The translations under genes were made by a program, and so were the position numbers. Shown one piece after another: positions 8,160 through 17,463 of a stretch of 64,000 nt of DNA. This DNA comes from an uncultured Paenibacillaceae bacterium (GTDB lineage Bacteria > Bacillota > Bacilli > Paenibacillales > DA-C8): positions 59,431 through 123,430 of the forward strand of contig CALGAO010000029.1 in assembly GCA_937957685.1 (NCBI GenBank). Direction: 5' to 3'. Position 1 is the first letter of the stretch; each line of letters starts with the position of its first letter. The notes below the pieces were generated by a model. It was not told the DNA's origin and ran no database searches. It worked only from the letters and a program-made list of their open reading frames with translations.

Positions 8160-11100
8160 GTGAGAAGAAGACGACCACTATCACTCATGCTGGCGCTGGT
8201 CATGCTCATCAGCCCGCTCACATCGGTCTTCGCCGACGTCTCCGGCGATCCGATGGTCTACCCCGATGTGCCCAGCGGCGTCTATGAAGGTCCATGGCTC
8301 CAGGTCAGACTGACCTCAGACCAGCCAGGCTCGATCTATTACACGTTGGACGGGTCGGACCCGATCGAGTCCAGCAGCGCGCAGGGAGGTGATGCGGATG
8401 GCACGTTCGTCCTCCTGCCGACCGGCATCCACACCCTGAGCTACCGAGCAGAGAACGAAGACGGGGACTGGAGCGACCTGTATGTCGACTACTACAAGGT
8501 GACCGGTATCGCGGAAACGCCCGCGACCGCCAGCCAATTCAGCGGTGAAAATGTCAAGTATGCCGAGCTGGTGCAGGCAGACGGGGAGAACATCGTCTAC
8601 GCGCGCAACCTGTATGTGGGGGATATCGATGACTGGGAGAACCGGGAGGTGTATCTGAATGAGGTGAAGATCGCGGAAACGGATTTTCACATCACCTTTA
8701 CCGGAATCTCCGGGGATGACATCATCTTCGGGAATGATCAGAACATCTACCACTACTCGATCAGCGCCGGGGACGAACCGGAGCTGCTGTACACAAGCCC
8801 GGGATCGCTGGCCCTGGTGAAGATCTGGAACGGTACGATCGTCATGATGGAGAGCGAATCCAGGTTCGCGATCAGTTACGACCTGAAGACTTTCGATGTC
8901 GCGGAAGGACCGTCCGGTGTGGAGACGATCAACCATGAGGATGTCTTCAGCTTTAACCCGGTGGATATCGGCAGCAACCTGATCGTTTGGTATGAATTCG
9001 GGGATCTTCTGGCATACAGCCTGAGCGGCGTCAGGTACACGTTCACGCTGTACGAAAACATCGGTTTCGTGGAAGACATGGCCATATCCGGACAATATGT
9101 CTTCTTCAGGACAGGCGATACCCTGTTCTCTTACGATCTGGCCTCCACCAACATCAGGGAGGTCGTCAGCTTGCCCGGATTGTCGGAGATCGAAGCCGAT
9201 CCGCTGGACAGCCGATTCGTCGTCGCTTACCTGGGCGAACCCATACCCGCTCTGGTTGTCATCCATACGCAAACGGCGGGCTTCAAGTATCTGGACTTCG
9301 ACGGCGACTATGCCAATCTGTCAGACTTCAGCATCGCTGACGGAGTGGTTTACTGGACCAAGGAAATCAAGGTATATGAGGAAGCCGATTCGACCATCTA
9401 CATCGACCAGGCTCCGGTCTATGCGCTCGATCTGGATGGCCTGACGGACGATCAGACGCCGCCTAATGTCACGCTGTCGCCTGATGGCGGATCCTTCATC
9501 CAACCGGTTCGCGTCTCCATCGAGGCGGATGAAGAAGCGGTCATCTTCTATACCTATGATGATCTGCCGGGAATCGAGGAGACGACCTTCATGACCCTGT
9601 CAGCCGGCAGCATTCCTGTGTTCCTGGACGGCGCCATCTCCTGGTACGCCGTCGACTTCTTCGGCAATCAGACACCGCTCATGACAACGACTCCGTTCGT
9701 GTTCAACAGCATGCTGGTTCCGATCCAGATCCATGATACCGCCGGCTGGTTCGACGTCAGCGACAATCGGATCCTGTACCTGGCCAACGGGGAGCTGAAA
9801 CTGTACGATCTCCGGACAGGCGCCGCGCGGGTGCTGCTCGAGCCTGGCGCGACAGACATGCTCTTATGGGCCTCCATCGACGGCTCCGATGTCGTCTACC
9901 AACTGGGCTATGAGATCATTCATTACGATGTAACAAGCGGAACCGAATCCGTTGTCGACAATGGCATGTATCCTTATGTTCACGATGGCAAGATCGTATA
10001 CACGTTGATCAGCGACGCCAACCTGTACATCTACGATCTGCAAGAGCAGAACACCAACACGATCCCCGCCGCCGCACCTGACCATGAGATCGTGATGCCG
10101 CAGATTCATGATACGCATCTGATCTATTATGAGAATGAGCTGGAGGATGTCTTCGTCTATGACCTGGAAGGGAATGACGAATGGATCAGCGTGCTGGACA
10201 GGATCGCCGAACCCGGATCAACGGTCTATGACGCGGTCCTGACACCGCAGGATGTGTTCCTCATCATCAACGACAGCAATGGCGACGACCGCCTGTACCG
10301 TTACAGCCTGCAGGATGGGTCGGCAACCGCCATCACCGATGTGGATGAGGCGGCCAATCTGGTCAGCCTGTCCTACGATCCGGTCAGTCATACGGTGTCC
10401 GTAGTGGATTACGAATACGAGTTCACCCTCCTGTACGATATCGACAAGGAGCAGGAGAATGTCCTGAAAGGCATCATCCCTGACCTGGCCAGGTTGCACG
10501 GGGAAGCGCTGATCTTCCACACCTCGATTGATCAATACCTGCCCGGGTATGCCATACTGACATTCCTCTATCTCGGCGAGGATCAGACGGCTCCGGAAGT
10601 CAGCATTTCACCGAAGGGCGACCTCTATGGCGATTCGGTCACGGTGACGATCCATGCCGACGACAATCGACCAACCGGGATAGCGATCTACTATACGACG
10701 GACGGAACAGAGCCAACCACCGCCTCGACCAGGTACACGGGCCCATTCACTCTGACGAAGGATGCGGAGGTCAGGGCGTTCGCCGTGGACGGGGCTGGCA
10801 ATGTCTCGAACATCGCATCGGTGAGCTACGAGATCGATTCGGAGCCGCCGAAGGTGAATGCGGCCCCATCCGGCGGGATCTACCGCGAACCGCAGCACGT
10901 CTGGATCAGCGCCAATGAGCCGGCCACGATCTATTTTTCGATCGACGGCAGCGAGCCGACCGTGCTGTGGGATGTCTATTACGAGTCGAATGGCCTGTCG
11001 ATCGTCGAGAACACGATCCTGAAGTTCAAGGGCATCGACCAGTTCGATCATGAGAGCCAGGTGTTCACGGAAACGTATGTGATCGACGCCGAGGCGCCGC

Positions 11101-12731
11101 AGGTATCCGTCTCGCCGGCGGGGGGCGTCTATGAGGACGATGTGACCGTCACCTTCTCCGTATACGGAGACGAGCCTGACGTCACCATCTACTATACGCT
11201 CGACGGCACCGAGCCTGACGAGCAGTCCGCGGTGTATTCCGAGGCGATCGTGATAACCGCCAGCGCCGTGCTCAAGTTCTTCGCCGAGGATGCAGCCGGC
11301 AACCGCAGCGAGACGATCACGGTGGAGTATGTCATCGAGCGGCCGCCGGTTGATGAAGGCGGAGGCGATGATGGTGGCGGCCATGATGGCGGCGGAGACA
11401 GCAGCGGGGACCATAACGCCGGTACCAATCCGGACAACGGGCAGGCAGAATCGGCCATCGAGTTTGCCACCGACGAACAGGGCAACATCATCGTGCCCGA
11501 GCAAGCGCTGGCGGTTGAGCAGACGATTGACGCCAACGGAAGGACATCGCTGACCGCCGCACTCGACGCGGATATCTTGCAGCAATCGATCGGACAACTG
11601 CTCGAAGGCGACACTTCCGCCCATACGATCATCTTCAGCTTCAGCGAGCCCGCGGATCGGCTGACCGTTAGTCTGCCGGCAGCTTCTCTGGCCGCACATG
11701 CCGAGGATGTAGAGGACCTGACCCTCTCGGTGAGAACGGCCGATGCTTCCTACGATCTGCCCGCCAGCCTGATCGGTCTGGACGAGCTTGCTTCCTCTCT
11801 GGGCGCGGATGCGGAGGAGATCACGATCAGCCTCACCATCGAGAAAGTGAAGGAGAGCCTGGCATCGCAGATCGAGATCGACGCATCCAGAGTTGGCGTG
11901 CGAGTCGTCGGCGAGCCGATCGAGTTCCATCTGACGGCATCGGCCAACGGCAACAGCGTCGAGATCTCCAGCTTCGGCTCCATGTACGTCGTCCGCACGA
12001 TCACCATTCATGAGGATGCTGGCGACGAGGAATGGTCCGCCGTTCTGTACGACCCGATCACCGGCACGTTCACGTTCGTTCCTTCTGTCGTGGAACGGGT
12101 CCATGGTCAGACCTACGTGCACATCATGCGCAACGGCAACAGCATCTACGCCGTGATCTCAGGCAAGATCACCTTCGCCGATATCGCCGGTCATTGGGCG
12201 CAAGCCGATATTGAATCGCTGGCCTCCAGGCTGTTGCTGCAAGGCCAGGGGCCGGATCGCTTCGCTCCTGATGCGGTGATCACCAGAGCCGAGGTTGCCG
12301 CGATGCTCGTTCGGGCGCTTGGCCTGACCGACGGACCGGCCATCGGCGCGGCCGCGTATACCGATGTGTCGCCCGATGCCTGGTACGCGCCGTATATCCA
12401 GCTGGCCTCCGCAGCCGGGCTGATCAGCGGCTACCTGGACGGCAGCTTCCGTCCTGATCAGGCCGTCAGCCGCGTGGAGCTGGCCGCGATGACCGCTCGC
12501 GCGCTCGGATATGCCGGCGCTGATCTCTCAGCCGATGCGAGTGTGCTGAACGCCTTCGCCGATCACGAGAAGATCGCCGGATGGGCCCGTCCGTCCGTCG
12601 CCACGGTCGCGGAAGCCGGCATCATCCACGGCAAGCCGGACGGCCGCTTCGCTCCCGAGGAGTCGGCCACCCGCGCCGAAGCAGCCGTGATCCTGAAGCG
12701 GGCGCTGCTCGAGCTGAATTTCATCAACTGA
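8160..12731 (+). CDS. Large SLH-anchored surface protein with beta-propeller-like and chitobiase-like domains
   Basis: A 1523-residue exported protein. It starts with a signal peptide (RRRR n-region, cleavage near VFA-DV, about residue 26) and a chitobiase/hexosaminidase C-terminal-type beta domain (PGSIYYTLDGSDPIE). Two TolB-like propeller stretches follow (about 130-425 and 525-800, repeats such as YSYDLA and LYIYDL), separated by DQTPPNVTLSPDGG near 431. Three more chitobiase-type domains begin near 808, 894 and 977. A Gly/Asp/His linker at about 1061-1087 leads to a short beta domain and three SLH repeats (about 1337-1520) that bind pyruvylated secondary cell wall polymer. The GTG start has AAGGAGGG nine bases upstream. 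The substrate is unknown; no catalytic domain is evident, so display or adhesion is likely. Confidence 0.9.
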   Translation: MRRRRPLSLMLALVMLISPLTSVFADVSGDPMVYPDVPSGVYEGPWLQVRLTSDQPGSIYYTLDGSDPIESSSAQGGDADGTFVLLPTGIHTLSYRAENEDGDWSDLYVDYYKVTGIAETPATASQFSGENVKYAELVQADGENIVYARNLYVGDIDDWENREVYLNEVKIAETDFHITFTGISGDDIIFGNDQNIYHYSISAGDEPELLYTSPGSLALVKIWNGTIVMMESESRFAISYDLKTFDVAEGPSGVETINHEDVFSFNPVDIGSNLIVWYEFGDLLAYSLSGVRYTFTLYENIGFVEDMAISGQYVFFRTGDTLFSYDLASTNIREVVSLPGLSEIEADPLDSRFVVAYLGEPIPALVVIHTQTAGFKYLDFDGDYANLSDFSIADGVVYWTKEIKVYEEADSTIYIDQAPVYALDLDGLTDDQTPPNVTLSPDGGSFIQPVRVSIEADEEAVIFYTYDDLPGIEETTFMTLSAGSIPVFLDGAISWYAVDFFGNQTPLMTTTPFVFNSMLVPIQIHDTAGWFDVSDNRILYLANGELKLYDLRTGAARVLLEPGATDMLLWASIDGSDVVYQLGYEIIHYDVTSGTESVVDNGMYPYVHDGKIVYTLISDANLYIYDLQEQNTNTIPAAAPDHEIVMPQIHDTHLIYYENELEDVFVYDLEGNDEWISVLDRIAEPGSTVYDAVLTPQDVFLIINDSNGDDRLYRYSLQDGSATAITDVDEAANLVSLSYDPVSHTVSVVDYEYEFTLLYDIDKEQENVLKGIIPDLARLHGEALIFHTSIDQYLPGYAILTFLYLGEDQTAPEVSISPKGDLYGDSVTVTIHADDNRPTGIAIYYTTDGTEPTTASTRYTGPFTLTKDAEVRAFAVDGAGNVSNIASVSYEIDSEPPKVNAAPSGGIYREPQHVWISANEPATIYFSIDGSEPTVLWDVYYESNGLSIVENTILKFKGIDQFDHESQVFTETYVIDAEAPQVSVSPAGGVYEDDVTVTFSVYGDEPDVTIYYTLDGTEPDEQSAVYSEAIVITASAVLKFFAEDAAGNRSETITVEYVIERPPVDEGGGDDGGGHDGGGDSSGDHNAGTNPDNGQAESAIEFATDEQGNIIVPEQALAVEQTIDANGRTSLTAALDADILQQSIGQLLEGDTSAHTIIFSFSEPADRLTVSLPAASLAAHAEDVEDLTLSVRTADASYDLPASLIGLDELASSLGADAEEITISLTIEKVKESLASQIEIDASRVGVRVVGEPIEFHLTASANGNSVEISSFGSMYVVRTITIHEDAGDEEWSAVLYDPITGTFTFVPSVVERVHGQTYVHIMRNGNSIYAVISGKITFADIAGHWAQADIESLASRLLLQGQGPDRFAPDAVITRAEVAAMLVRALGLTDGPAIGAAAYTDVSPDAWYAPYIQLASAAGLISGYLDGSFRPDQAVSRVELAAMTARALGYAGADLSADASVLNAFADHEKIAGWARPSVATVAEAGIIHGKPDGRFAPEESATRAEAAVILKRALLELNFIN

Positions 12732-12745
12732 CGCGCATAAATAAC

Positions 12746-12779
12746 GGGCGGAAAGCCAACCGGTTTTCCGCCCCTTTTT
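12746..12779 (+). terminator. Intrinsic terminator of the SLH protein gene
   Basis: GGGCGGAAA and TTTCCGCCC pair around a 10-base loop and are followed by a T5 run, a canonical rho-independent terminator 15 bp after the stop codon. Confidence 0.92.
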
Positions 12780-12939
12780 CACGCTGAGCCCAGCCTTTCG
12801 CCGTAACGGAAAATCGATCCGCTATTGGTGGTCAAACGATCATTTTCGATGCGGTTATGGGGGGCGCCTATTGATCCCCATCAAAGGCTTTTATGGAGGG
12901 CTGCTGGATTTTCGTTAACTTTTTGCTATGTTCAGCTGG

Positions 12940-12967
12940 ATCTTACAGGAAATACACGAATCTTGTC
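12940..12967 (-). promoter_or_regulatory. Motif copy upstream of the BTAD regulator
   Basis: On the minus strand this reads GACAAGATTCGTGTA, then TTTC, then CTGTAAGAT. The core AAGATTCNTGTA matches the site before the RsbW-type gene at all but the variable base, and CTGTAAG matches the repeats before the SLH gene. It lies 57-84 bp before the start of the regulator. No gene lies between 12780 and 13023. Confidence 0.4.
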
Positions 12968-13023
12968 GAAATTCAATTCAACATCTTGTTCGTCGCACGT
13001 AACGCGCATGTGGAGGTGAGGAT

Positions 13024-14766
13024 ATGGCTGAACCCAACGATCAGGCAACCAGGCTTGCAATGGACGCTGTCCTCGAGCTGGAGAAACTCGCGCTGGCTGA
13101 CCGAAGCCCGATTCATCTGCTGCAGGGCTACCGGTGGCAGCAGCTGCTCTCATCTCCGCTGCTCTTGCGCATCAAGGGCGAACAGCTCATGGACGACGGT
13201 GCCATGCATGAGGCGCAGCAGGTGCTGGAGCTCGCCTTGAAGGGCCTGGCTTCCGGCGTGTGGCAGGAGCAGATGCTGGAGGCGATGGCCCTCTTGTCCA
13301 TGCTCCTGAGGCGCACCGGACAGATCGGCGATGCGGTCGCGCTGCTGACCTTCCTGCATGCCGAGCATTCGCGATCAGCTGAGGCTTTCCCACTGATCGC
13401 CTGGGCACTCGGACAGGGCAGTCATCTGATCGGGCAGGAACATGAGGCGGATCATTACTATGAACAGGCGGCATCCGGCTATACGAACAGCGGCAACTGG
13501 CGACGCGCGGCCGAGGTGTACGGCGAATGGCTGCTGAAGCGATATTTCTCCATGGATCGCAGCCAATGGCAGGTCCATCTGCACCGTCTGGAGCATATCT
13601 GCACCTTGCACCAGGAAGCCGCGCCGCTGCTTGCCCTCCTGCGCGCCTATGATGAATTGGCGGCCGGTCGAACGAAGCCAGGCGAACGCTTGCTGGCCGA
13701 ATGCCCTGACACCCGCCATCTGCCGAGCATCTGGCGAACCTGGCACAGGGAGCTGAGGCGGCTGCTGTCTGCGCTGGGCGGCTCTCACCCCGATCCATCG
13801 CTTCCGCATGTGATGCCGGAAGATCTGGAGGAGCAGTATCTGATCATCCATACGGCGCGATTCGGCTGTCTTCTCCGGGAAGAGGCCGACGAAGCAGCCG
13901 CGCTCGACGCACGGCTGCAGGCGCTCACTCAGCTCGGCATCGATCCCGTGTACCCGATGCTCACATCCCGCCTCGCCAGCTTGTCCGCTGACCTCGGCTC
14001 ATCTCAGATGGATCCCGGCCATACCGGAACATGGCGCATCTCCTGGTTTGGCGGACTGGCCTTCGCCAGCCCCAAGGGCGAGCTTCGTCTGTTGCCCTGG
14101 CGCCGGCGCAAGTCGCTCGAGCTGTTCCTGCTCCTGCTGACCCGACCGCGCTACGCCATCGCTCGCGAGTGGGCGATCGAGCTCTTGTTCGGAGACTTCC
14201 CGCCCAAGAATGCCGCCAACCAGCTGTACGTAACGATTCATCAGCTGAAGCGGGTGCTGTCCGAGAAGCTGGGTGTCGCCGAAGCCGTCCTGCTGAGCGG
14301 AGGAACCATCCAACTGCGCGAGGATTGGATCGAGAGCCTCGACATCGAACAGTTCACCACCTTGAGCCGCGTCGCCGATCAGCTCTGGCTGCACGACAAG
14401 CAGCTGGCCAGCGAGATGTACGCCAGAGCCGCGGACATCTATGGGCCGGTGTTGCCGGAGCTGCAGGATATCGAATGGTTGGACCGATACCGCGCCATGC
14501 TTGCGGAGAGGCAATCCGCCATGCTGAACCGGCTGTGCCACTGCTGTGCCGAAGCCGAAGATTGGGACAGCATGCTGCATTACGCACGTTGCTGGATCGA
14601 AGCCGATCCGCTGCGGGAGGAAGCGTACCAGAGGCTCATCCAAGGGCTTGCCAGGCTTGGACGAACCGCAGAAGCAAGGGATTGGTATCACCGATGGGAA
14701 GAGATATGCAAGCGGGAGCTGGATGCCGAACCGCTGATGGAAACGCGCAATTTGCTACCGAGGTGA
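13024..14766 (+). CDS. BTAD-domain transcriptional regulator with long helical N-terminus
   Basis: A 580-residue protein. Residues about 1-330 are helical and TPR-like (MalT-type repeats such as EAQQVLELALKGL). A winged-helix OmpR-type DNA-binding domain follows at about 340-430 (WFGGLAFAS, RRRKSLELFLLLL, NQLYVTIHQLKRVL). A bacterial transcriptional activation domain is at about 440-575 (PELQDIEWLDRYRAML, DPLREEAYQRLIQGLARLG). There is no NTPase domain, unlike MalT or AfsR, and no receiver domain. GGAGGTGAG precedes the ATG. The next gene, a PP2C phosphatase, begins 6 bp after the stop, so signalling and regulator are in one operon. Targets may be genes with the shared motif. Confidence 0.85.
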   Translation: MAEPNDQATRLAMDAVLELEKLALADRSPIHLLQGYRWQQLLSSPLLLRIKGEQLMDDGAMHEAQQVLELALKGLASGVWQEQMLEAMALLSMLLRRTGQIGDAVALLTFLHAEHSRSAEAFPLIAWALGQGSHLIGQEHEADHYYEQAASGYTNSGNWRRAAEVYGEWLLKRYFSMDRSQWQVHLHRLEHICTLHQEAAPLLALLRAYDELAAGRTKPGERLLAECPDTRHLPSIWRTWHRELRRLLSALGGSHPDPSLPHVMPEDLEEQYLIIHTARFGCLLREEADEAAALDARLQALTQLGIDPVYPMLTSRLASLSADLGSSQMDPGHTGTWRISWFGGLAFASPKGELRLLPWRRRKSLELFLLLLTRPRYAIAREWAIELLFGDFPPKNAANQLYVTIHQLKRVLSEKLGVAEAVLLSGGTIQLREDWIESLDIEQFTTLSRVADQLWLHDKQLASEMYARAADIYGPVLPELQDIEWLDRYRAMLAERQSAMLNRLCHCCAEAEDWDSMLHYARCWIEADPLREEAYQRLIQGLARLGRTAEARDWYHRWEEICKRELDAEPLMETRNLLPR

Positions 14767-14772
14767 GACGAT

Positions 14773-16416
14773 ATGTCTGCGAAACGCCTGGACACGGCCC
14801 TGATGCAACGATTGCTGCGGGCTTATGTCGCGATATCCCTCCTGGGTGTCATCATCATATCCCTGCACAATCTGTATATCAATCAATTCGATGATTACTT
14901 CGGACTGAAGTTTGTCATCAAGCTATCTATGGGCTTGAGCATGGTGATCGTCTTCCAGCTGATCAGCCTCTATCGCCTGAGACGAGTGCGCCAGTATCTC
15001 AGACGACGTTCCGCACAGGACCTGGAACGCCAGCCTCGCGTGCAGGCGGACGATCGATTGCCCATATGGCAGGACCTGGCGACCTTCCCGTTCATGGTGT
15101 TCATCATGATGATCGTCCTGGGCACCCTGTATTCGCCCACCTACCACCTGCTCATGCTGCGGCTGGATCTCATCCGGGAAGCGGAGCTCCCTGCCACCGT
15201 CGGCATGTTCCTGCTCGAGAACCTGCTGTTCGACCAGGCGCTGACCGGCACGCTGGCCACGCTGCTGTATATCACCCTGCGCAGGATCTCCCGTGAGTAT
15301 CTTAGGGTTTTCGAAGTCTACACCCTGCCAGCGATTCGTCTCGGGTCGATCATGATGCGGCTCATCCTGATCTTCGTCTCGCTGTTCGTCATCTCGATGC
15401 TGACGGTATCCTGGTTCGTGATGAATGCGGTATATTCCGGCGGCACCTTCCCCGTTGCAGGCATGTTTCTGGTGATCGGCGCTTCTTTTGCTTTCTCGAT
15501 GGTGATCTTCGCGTTCGAAGCCTTTAACTTCCGCCACAGCCTCAGGGAGTTGATCCGCAGCATCCTGACGCTTACCGGCAAGCGGCGCGAAGACCTGCAC
15601 GGCAAGATGCCGATCGTAAGCACCGACGAGACCGGGCAGCTGGCGGCCGCCTTCAACTCCTTGCAGGAACGTACCGAGCAGGAGTACCGCATCCTGGATC
15701 AGGAATTGCAGCTGGCTCATGCCGTGCAGCAGCAGCTGCTGCCGACATCCAGCGTCGCATGCGGACCTTTCACGGCTGCCGGCCTGTGCCGGCCCTCCAG
15801 GCAGATCGGAGGCGATCTGTTCGATTGTCTCGTGCTGGATGATGGAAGCCTGGTCATCGTCATCGGTGACGTCTCCGGTCACGGCGTGCAGGCTGCGCTC
15901 ATCATGTCAGCCGTTGTCGTGCTGCTGCGCGCCGAAGTCAGGCGCGGCGGCGATCCTGCCGAGATCCTGGACAGGCTGAATCGGCAACTGATCGATACGT
16001 TGCGCTATTCAACGTATGTCACCCTGGCGCTGGCCAGGTTCCATCCGGATAAGCAGAGGCTGGATTACGCTTCGGCGGGCCACGTCTCTCCTTATCTGCT
16101 GCGGGACGGAGAAGTCCGTGAGATCTCCGTTTCCTCCCTTCCGATCGGCATCGCTGCGGATGCGGCGTATGTGACGGAGACCCTGGAGATCAAGCCCGGA
16201 GACCGTTACGTCTTCTATACGGACGGACTCGTGGAGACATTTACCAGCGGCCGGACGATGCTGGGGTTCGATGGCCTGGCCAAAAGGCTGACCGCCCTGA
16301 AGGCCGATCAGCATCCGGAAGAGCAGATCCGCAGCCTTCTCGACGGGCTACCCCAGGTGACGACTGAACCTTATGACGATGACAAGACGTTGGTGATGGT
16401 GCGAGTGGGGGATTGA
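14773..16416 (+). CDS. Membrane-bound SpoIIE/RsbU-type PP2C serine phosphatase
   Basis: A 547-residue protein. The N-terminal half holds about six or seven membrane helices (first at about 15-37, last at about 225-250), followed by a HAMP-like linker (about 255-305) and a short coiled coil leading into the phosphatase domain (about 320-547). The phosphatase shows LAHAVQQQLLP, IGGDLFDC, IGDVSGHG and YTDGLVET, which carry the metal-binding Asp and Gly residues. Such enzymes dephosphorylate STAS antagonists and so switch anti-sigma kinases. The membrane part implies an envelope signal. GAGGTGAGACGAT precedes the ATG. Confidence 0.9.
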   Translation: MSAKRLDTALMQRLLRAYVAISLLGVIIISLHNLYINQFDDYFGLKFVIKLSMGLSMVIVFQLISLYRLRRVRQYLRRRSAQDLERQPRVQADDRLPIWQDLATFPFMVFIMMIVLGTLYSPTYHLLMLRLDLIREAELPATVGMFLLENLLFDQALTGTLATLLYITLRRISREYLRVFEVYTLPAIRLGSIMMRLILIFVSLFVISMLTVSWFVMNAVYSGGTFPVAGMFLVIGASFAFSMVIFAFEAFNFRHSLRELIRSILTLTGKRREDLHGKMPIVSTDETGQLAAAFNSLQERTEQEYRILDQELQLAHAVQQQLLPTSSVACGPFTAAGLCRPSRQIGGDLFDCLVLDDGSLVIVIGDVSGHGVQAALIMSAVVVLLRAEVRRGGDPAEILDRLNRQLIDTLRYSTYVTLALARFHPDKQRLDYASAGHVSPYLLRDGEVREISVSSLPIGIAADAAYVTETLEIKPGDRYVFYTDGLVETFTSGRTMLGFDGLAKRLTALKADQHPEEQIRSLLDGLPQVTTEPYDDDKTLVMVRVGD

Positions 16417-16425
16417 TCCTGCCGT

Positions 16426-16442
16426 GGTAAGATTCTTGTAAT
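16426..16442 (+). promoter_or_regulatory. Motif copy upstream of the RsbW-type kinase gene
   Basis: GTAAGATTCTTGTAAT matches GTAAGAATCCTGTAAG upstream of the SLH protein in 13 of 16 positions, with the same 11-bp period of the GTAA half-sites. It lies 43 bp before the kinase start, in the only sizeable gap of the regulator operon. Confidence 0.4.
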
Positions 16443-16484
16443 GGGCAACTGCTACACTGACATACAGGAGAACAGAGGAGGACC

Positions 16485-16940
16485 ATGATGATACGGCATT
16501 CCTGGAGTATTGCGAGCATATTGGGCCAGGAAGCGGCCCTCGCCGACGATCTCTTGCAGCGGATAGCGCCGGTCATTGATTCGCAGCCTCGCCTGGAGGA
16601 GATACACACGGCGGTCACGGAAGCCTGCCTGAACGCGATGGAGCATGGCAATCGATTCGATGCTCGCAAAAAGGTGCGGGTGTCGCTTGGCGTGAGCGAT
16701 AAGGCGATCGTTATCCGAATCGGCGATGAAGGAGAAGGCTGCCCTCTCGGCGATGCGGCTCCCCTTGCTGCGGACCGCGCAGCGATATGGAAACTTGATA
16801 ACCCGCGAGGGTGGGGGATCGGCTTCATCCGCAGCTTCTCCGACCGCGTTCGGACCGGATATGATGAACACGGCTTCTATGTTGAACTGCATTTTCTGTT
16901 GCCTTGCAAACGAGTGAATGGGGGTTGTCAGGGTGGATAG
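16485..16940 (+). CDS. RsbW/SpoIIAB-type serine kinase (anti-sigma factor family)
   Basis: A 151-residue HATPase_c_2 protein. The N box is TEACLNAMEHGN (about 45-56), the G1 box is DEGEG (81-85) and the G2 box is RGWGIGFI (108-115), all needed for ATP binding. Members phosphorylate a STAS partner and sequester a sigma factor or another regulator. GGAGG precedes two adjacent ATG codons (16485 and 16488); the first is used. The STAS gene follows with overlap. No sigma factor gene lies nearby, so the bound output is unknown. Confidence 0.9.
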   Translation: MMIRHSWSIASILGQEAALADDLLQRIAPVIDSQPRLEEIHTAVTEACLNAMEHGNRFDARKKVRVSLGVSDKAIVIRIGDEGEGCPLGDAAPLAADRAAIWKLDNPRGWGIGFIRSFSDRVRTGYDEHGFYVELHFLLPCKRVNGGCQGG

Positions 16941-17298
16941 AACGTTTCACATGAGCGAGAGGAGATTGCCCGACGGGCTTATCCTCGATCTGAAGGGAGA
17001 CCTGACCCGTGAGGCGGAGGGGCCGCTGCTTCATGATGATCATTGGCAGGAAGTGCTGATGAAGCCCGGTTTTTGTCTCGTGCTGAATTTCACCGAGGTC
17101 TCTTACATCAACAGCGCCGGCATCGCCTGCCTGATCCGCCTGACCCGGGCGGTGGCGAGCAGGAGCTGCCACACCTTCGCGTATGGACTGACGCCGCATT
17201 ATCAGAAGCTGTTCCGCATGGTCGGATTGACCGAACATCTGATGATCTATCCGGACGAGATCTCCGTTCTTGGCCGCATTGAAGCTCTGTCAGATTGA
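16933..17298 (+). CDS. STAS-domain anti-sigma factor antagonist
   Basis: A protein of about 121 residues with one STAS domain. LNFTEVSYINSAGIACLIRL contains the conserved Ser (position 61 from this start) that RsbW-type kinases phosphorylate. The GTG at 16933 is chosen because GGGGG lies eight bases upstream and it overlaps the kinase gene by 8 bp. An ATG at 16918 would add five residues but has no ribosome binding site. The phosphatase, kinase and antagonist genes form a complete partner-switching set. Confidence 0.88.
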   Translation: MDRTFHMSERRLPDGLILDLKGDLTREAEGPLLHDDHWQEVLMKPGFCLVLNFTEVSYINSAGIACLIRLTRAVASRSCHTFAYGLTPHYQKLFRMVGLTEHLMIYPDEISVLGRIEALSD

Positions 17299-17307
17299 CA
17301 GCGTCCG

Positions 17308-17462
17308 CATGACGGAAACTGTGTCCCGCACGACAGCGTGCCGGGAGACAGTTTCCGCTTCCGAAGCATACGTTCCTGGCCGGAGGGCAGTTGCCTGCGA
17401 ACGGATAAGCCACATGACGGAAACTTCACCCCCAGCGATACAGCTGCGTGCAGGAGACAAGT
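17308..17462. repeat. Hairpin-forming repeat pair between convergent genes
   Basis: CATGACGGAAACT occurs at 17308-17320 and again at 17413-17425, each followed by a diverged, roughly 45-bp sequence. In the first copy GGAAACTGTGTCCC (from 17314) pairs with GGGAGACAGTTTCC (to 17356) through a stem of nearly 19 bp with one mismatch and one bulge. No T-tract follows. It lies between the convergent STAS and lactonase genes and may be a relic of a repeated intergenic element or a weak bidirectional terminator. Confidence 0.6.
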
Positions 17463-17463
17463 C

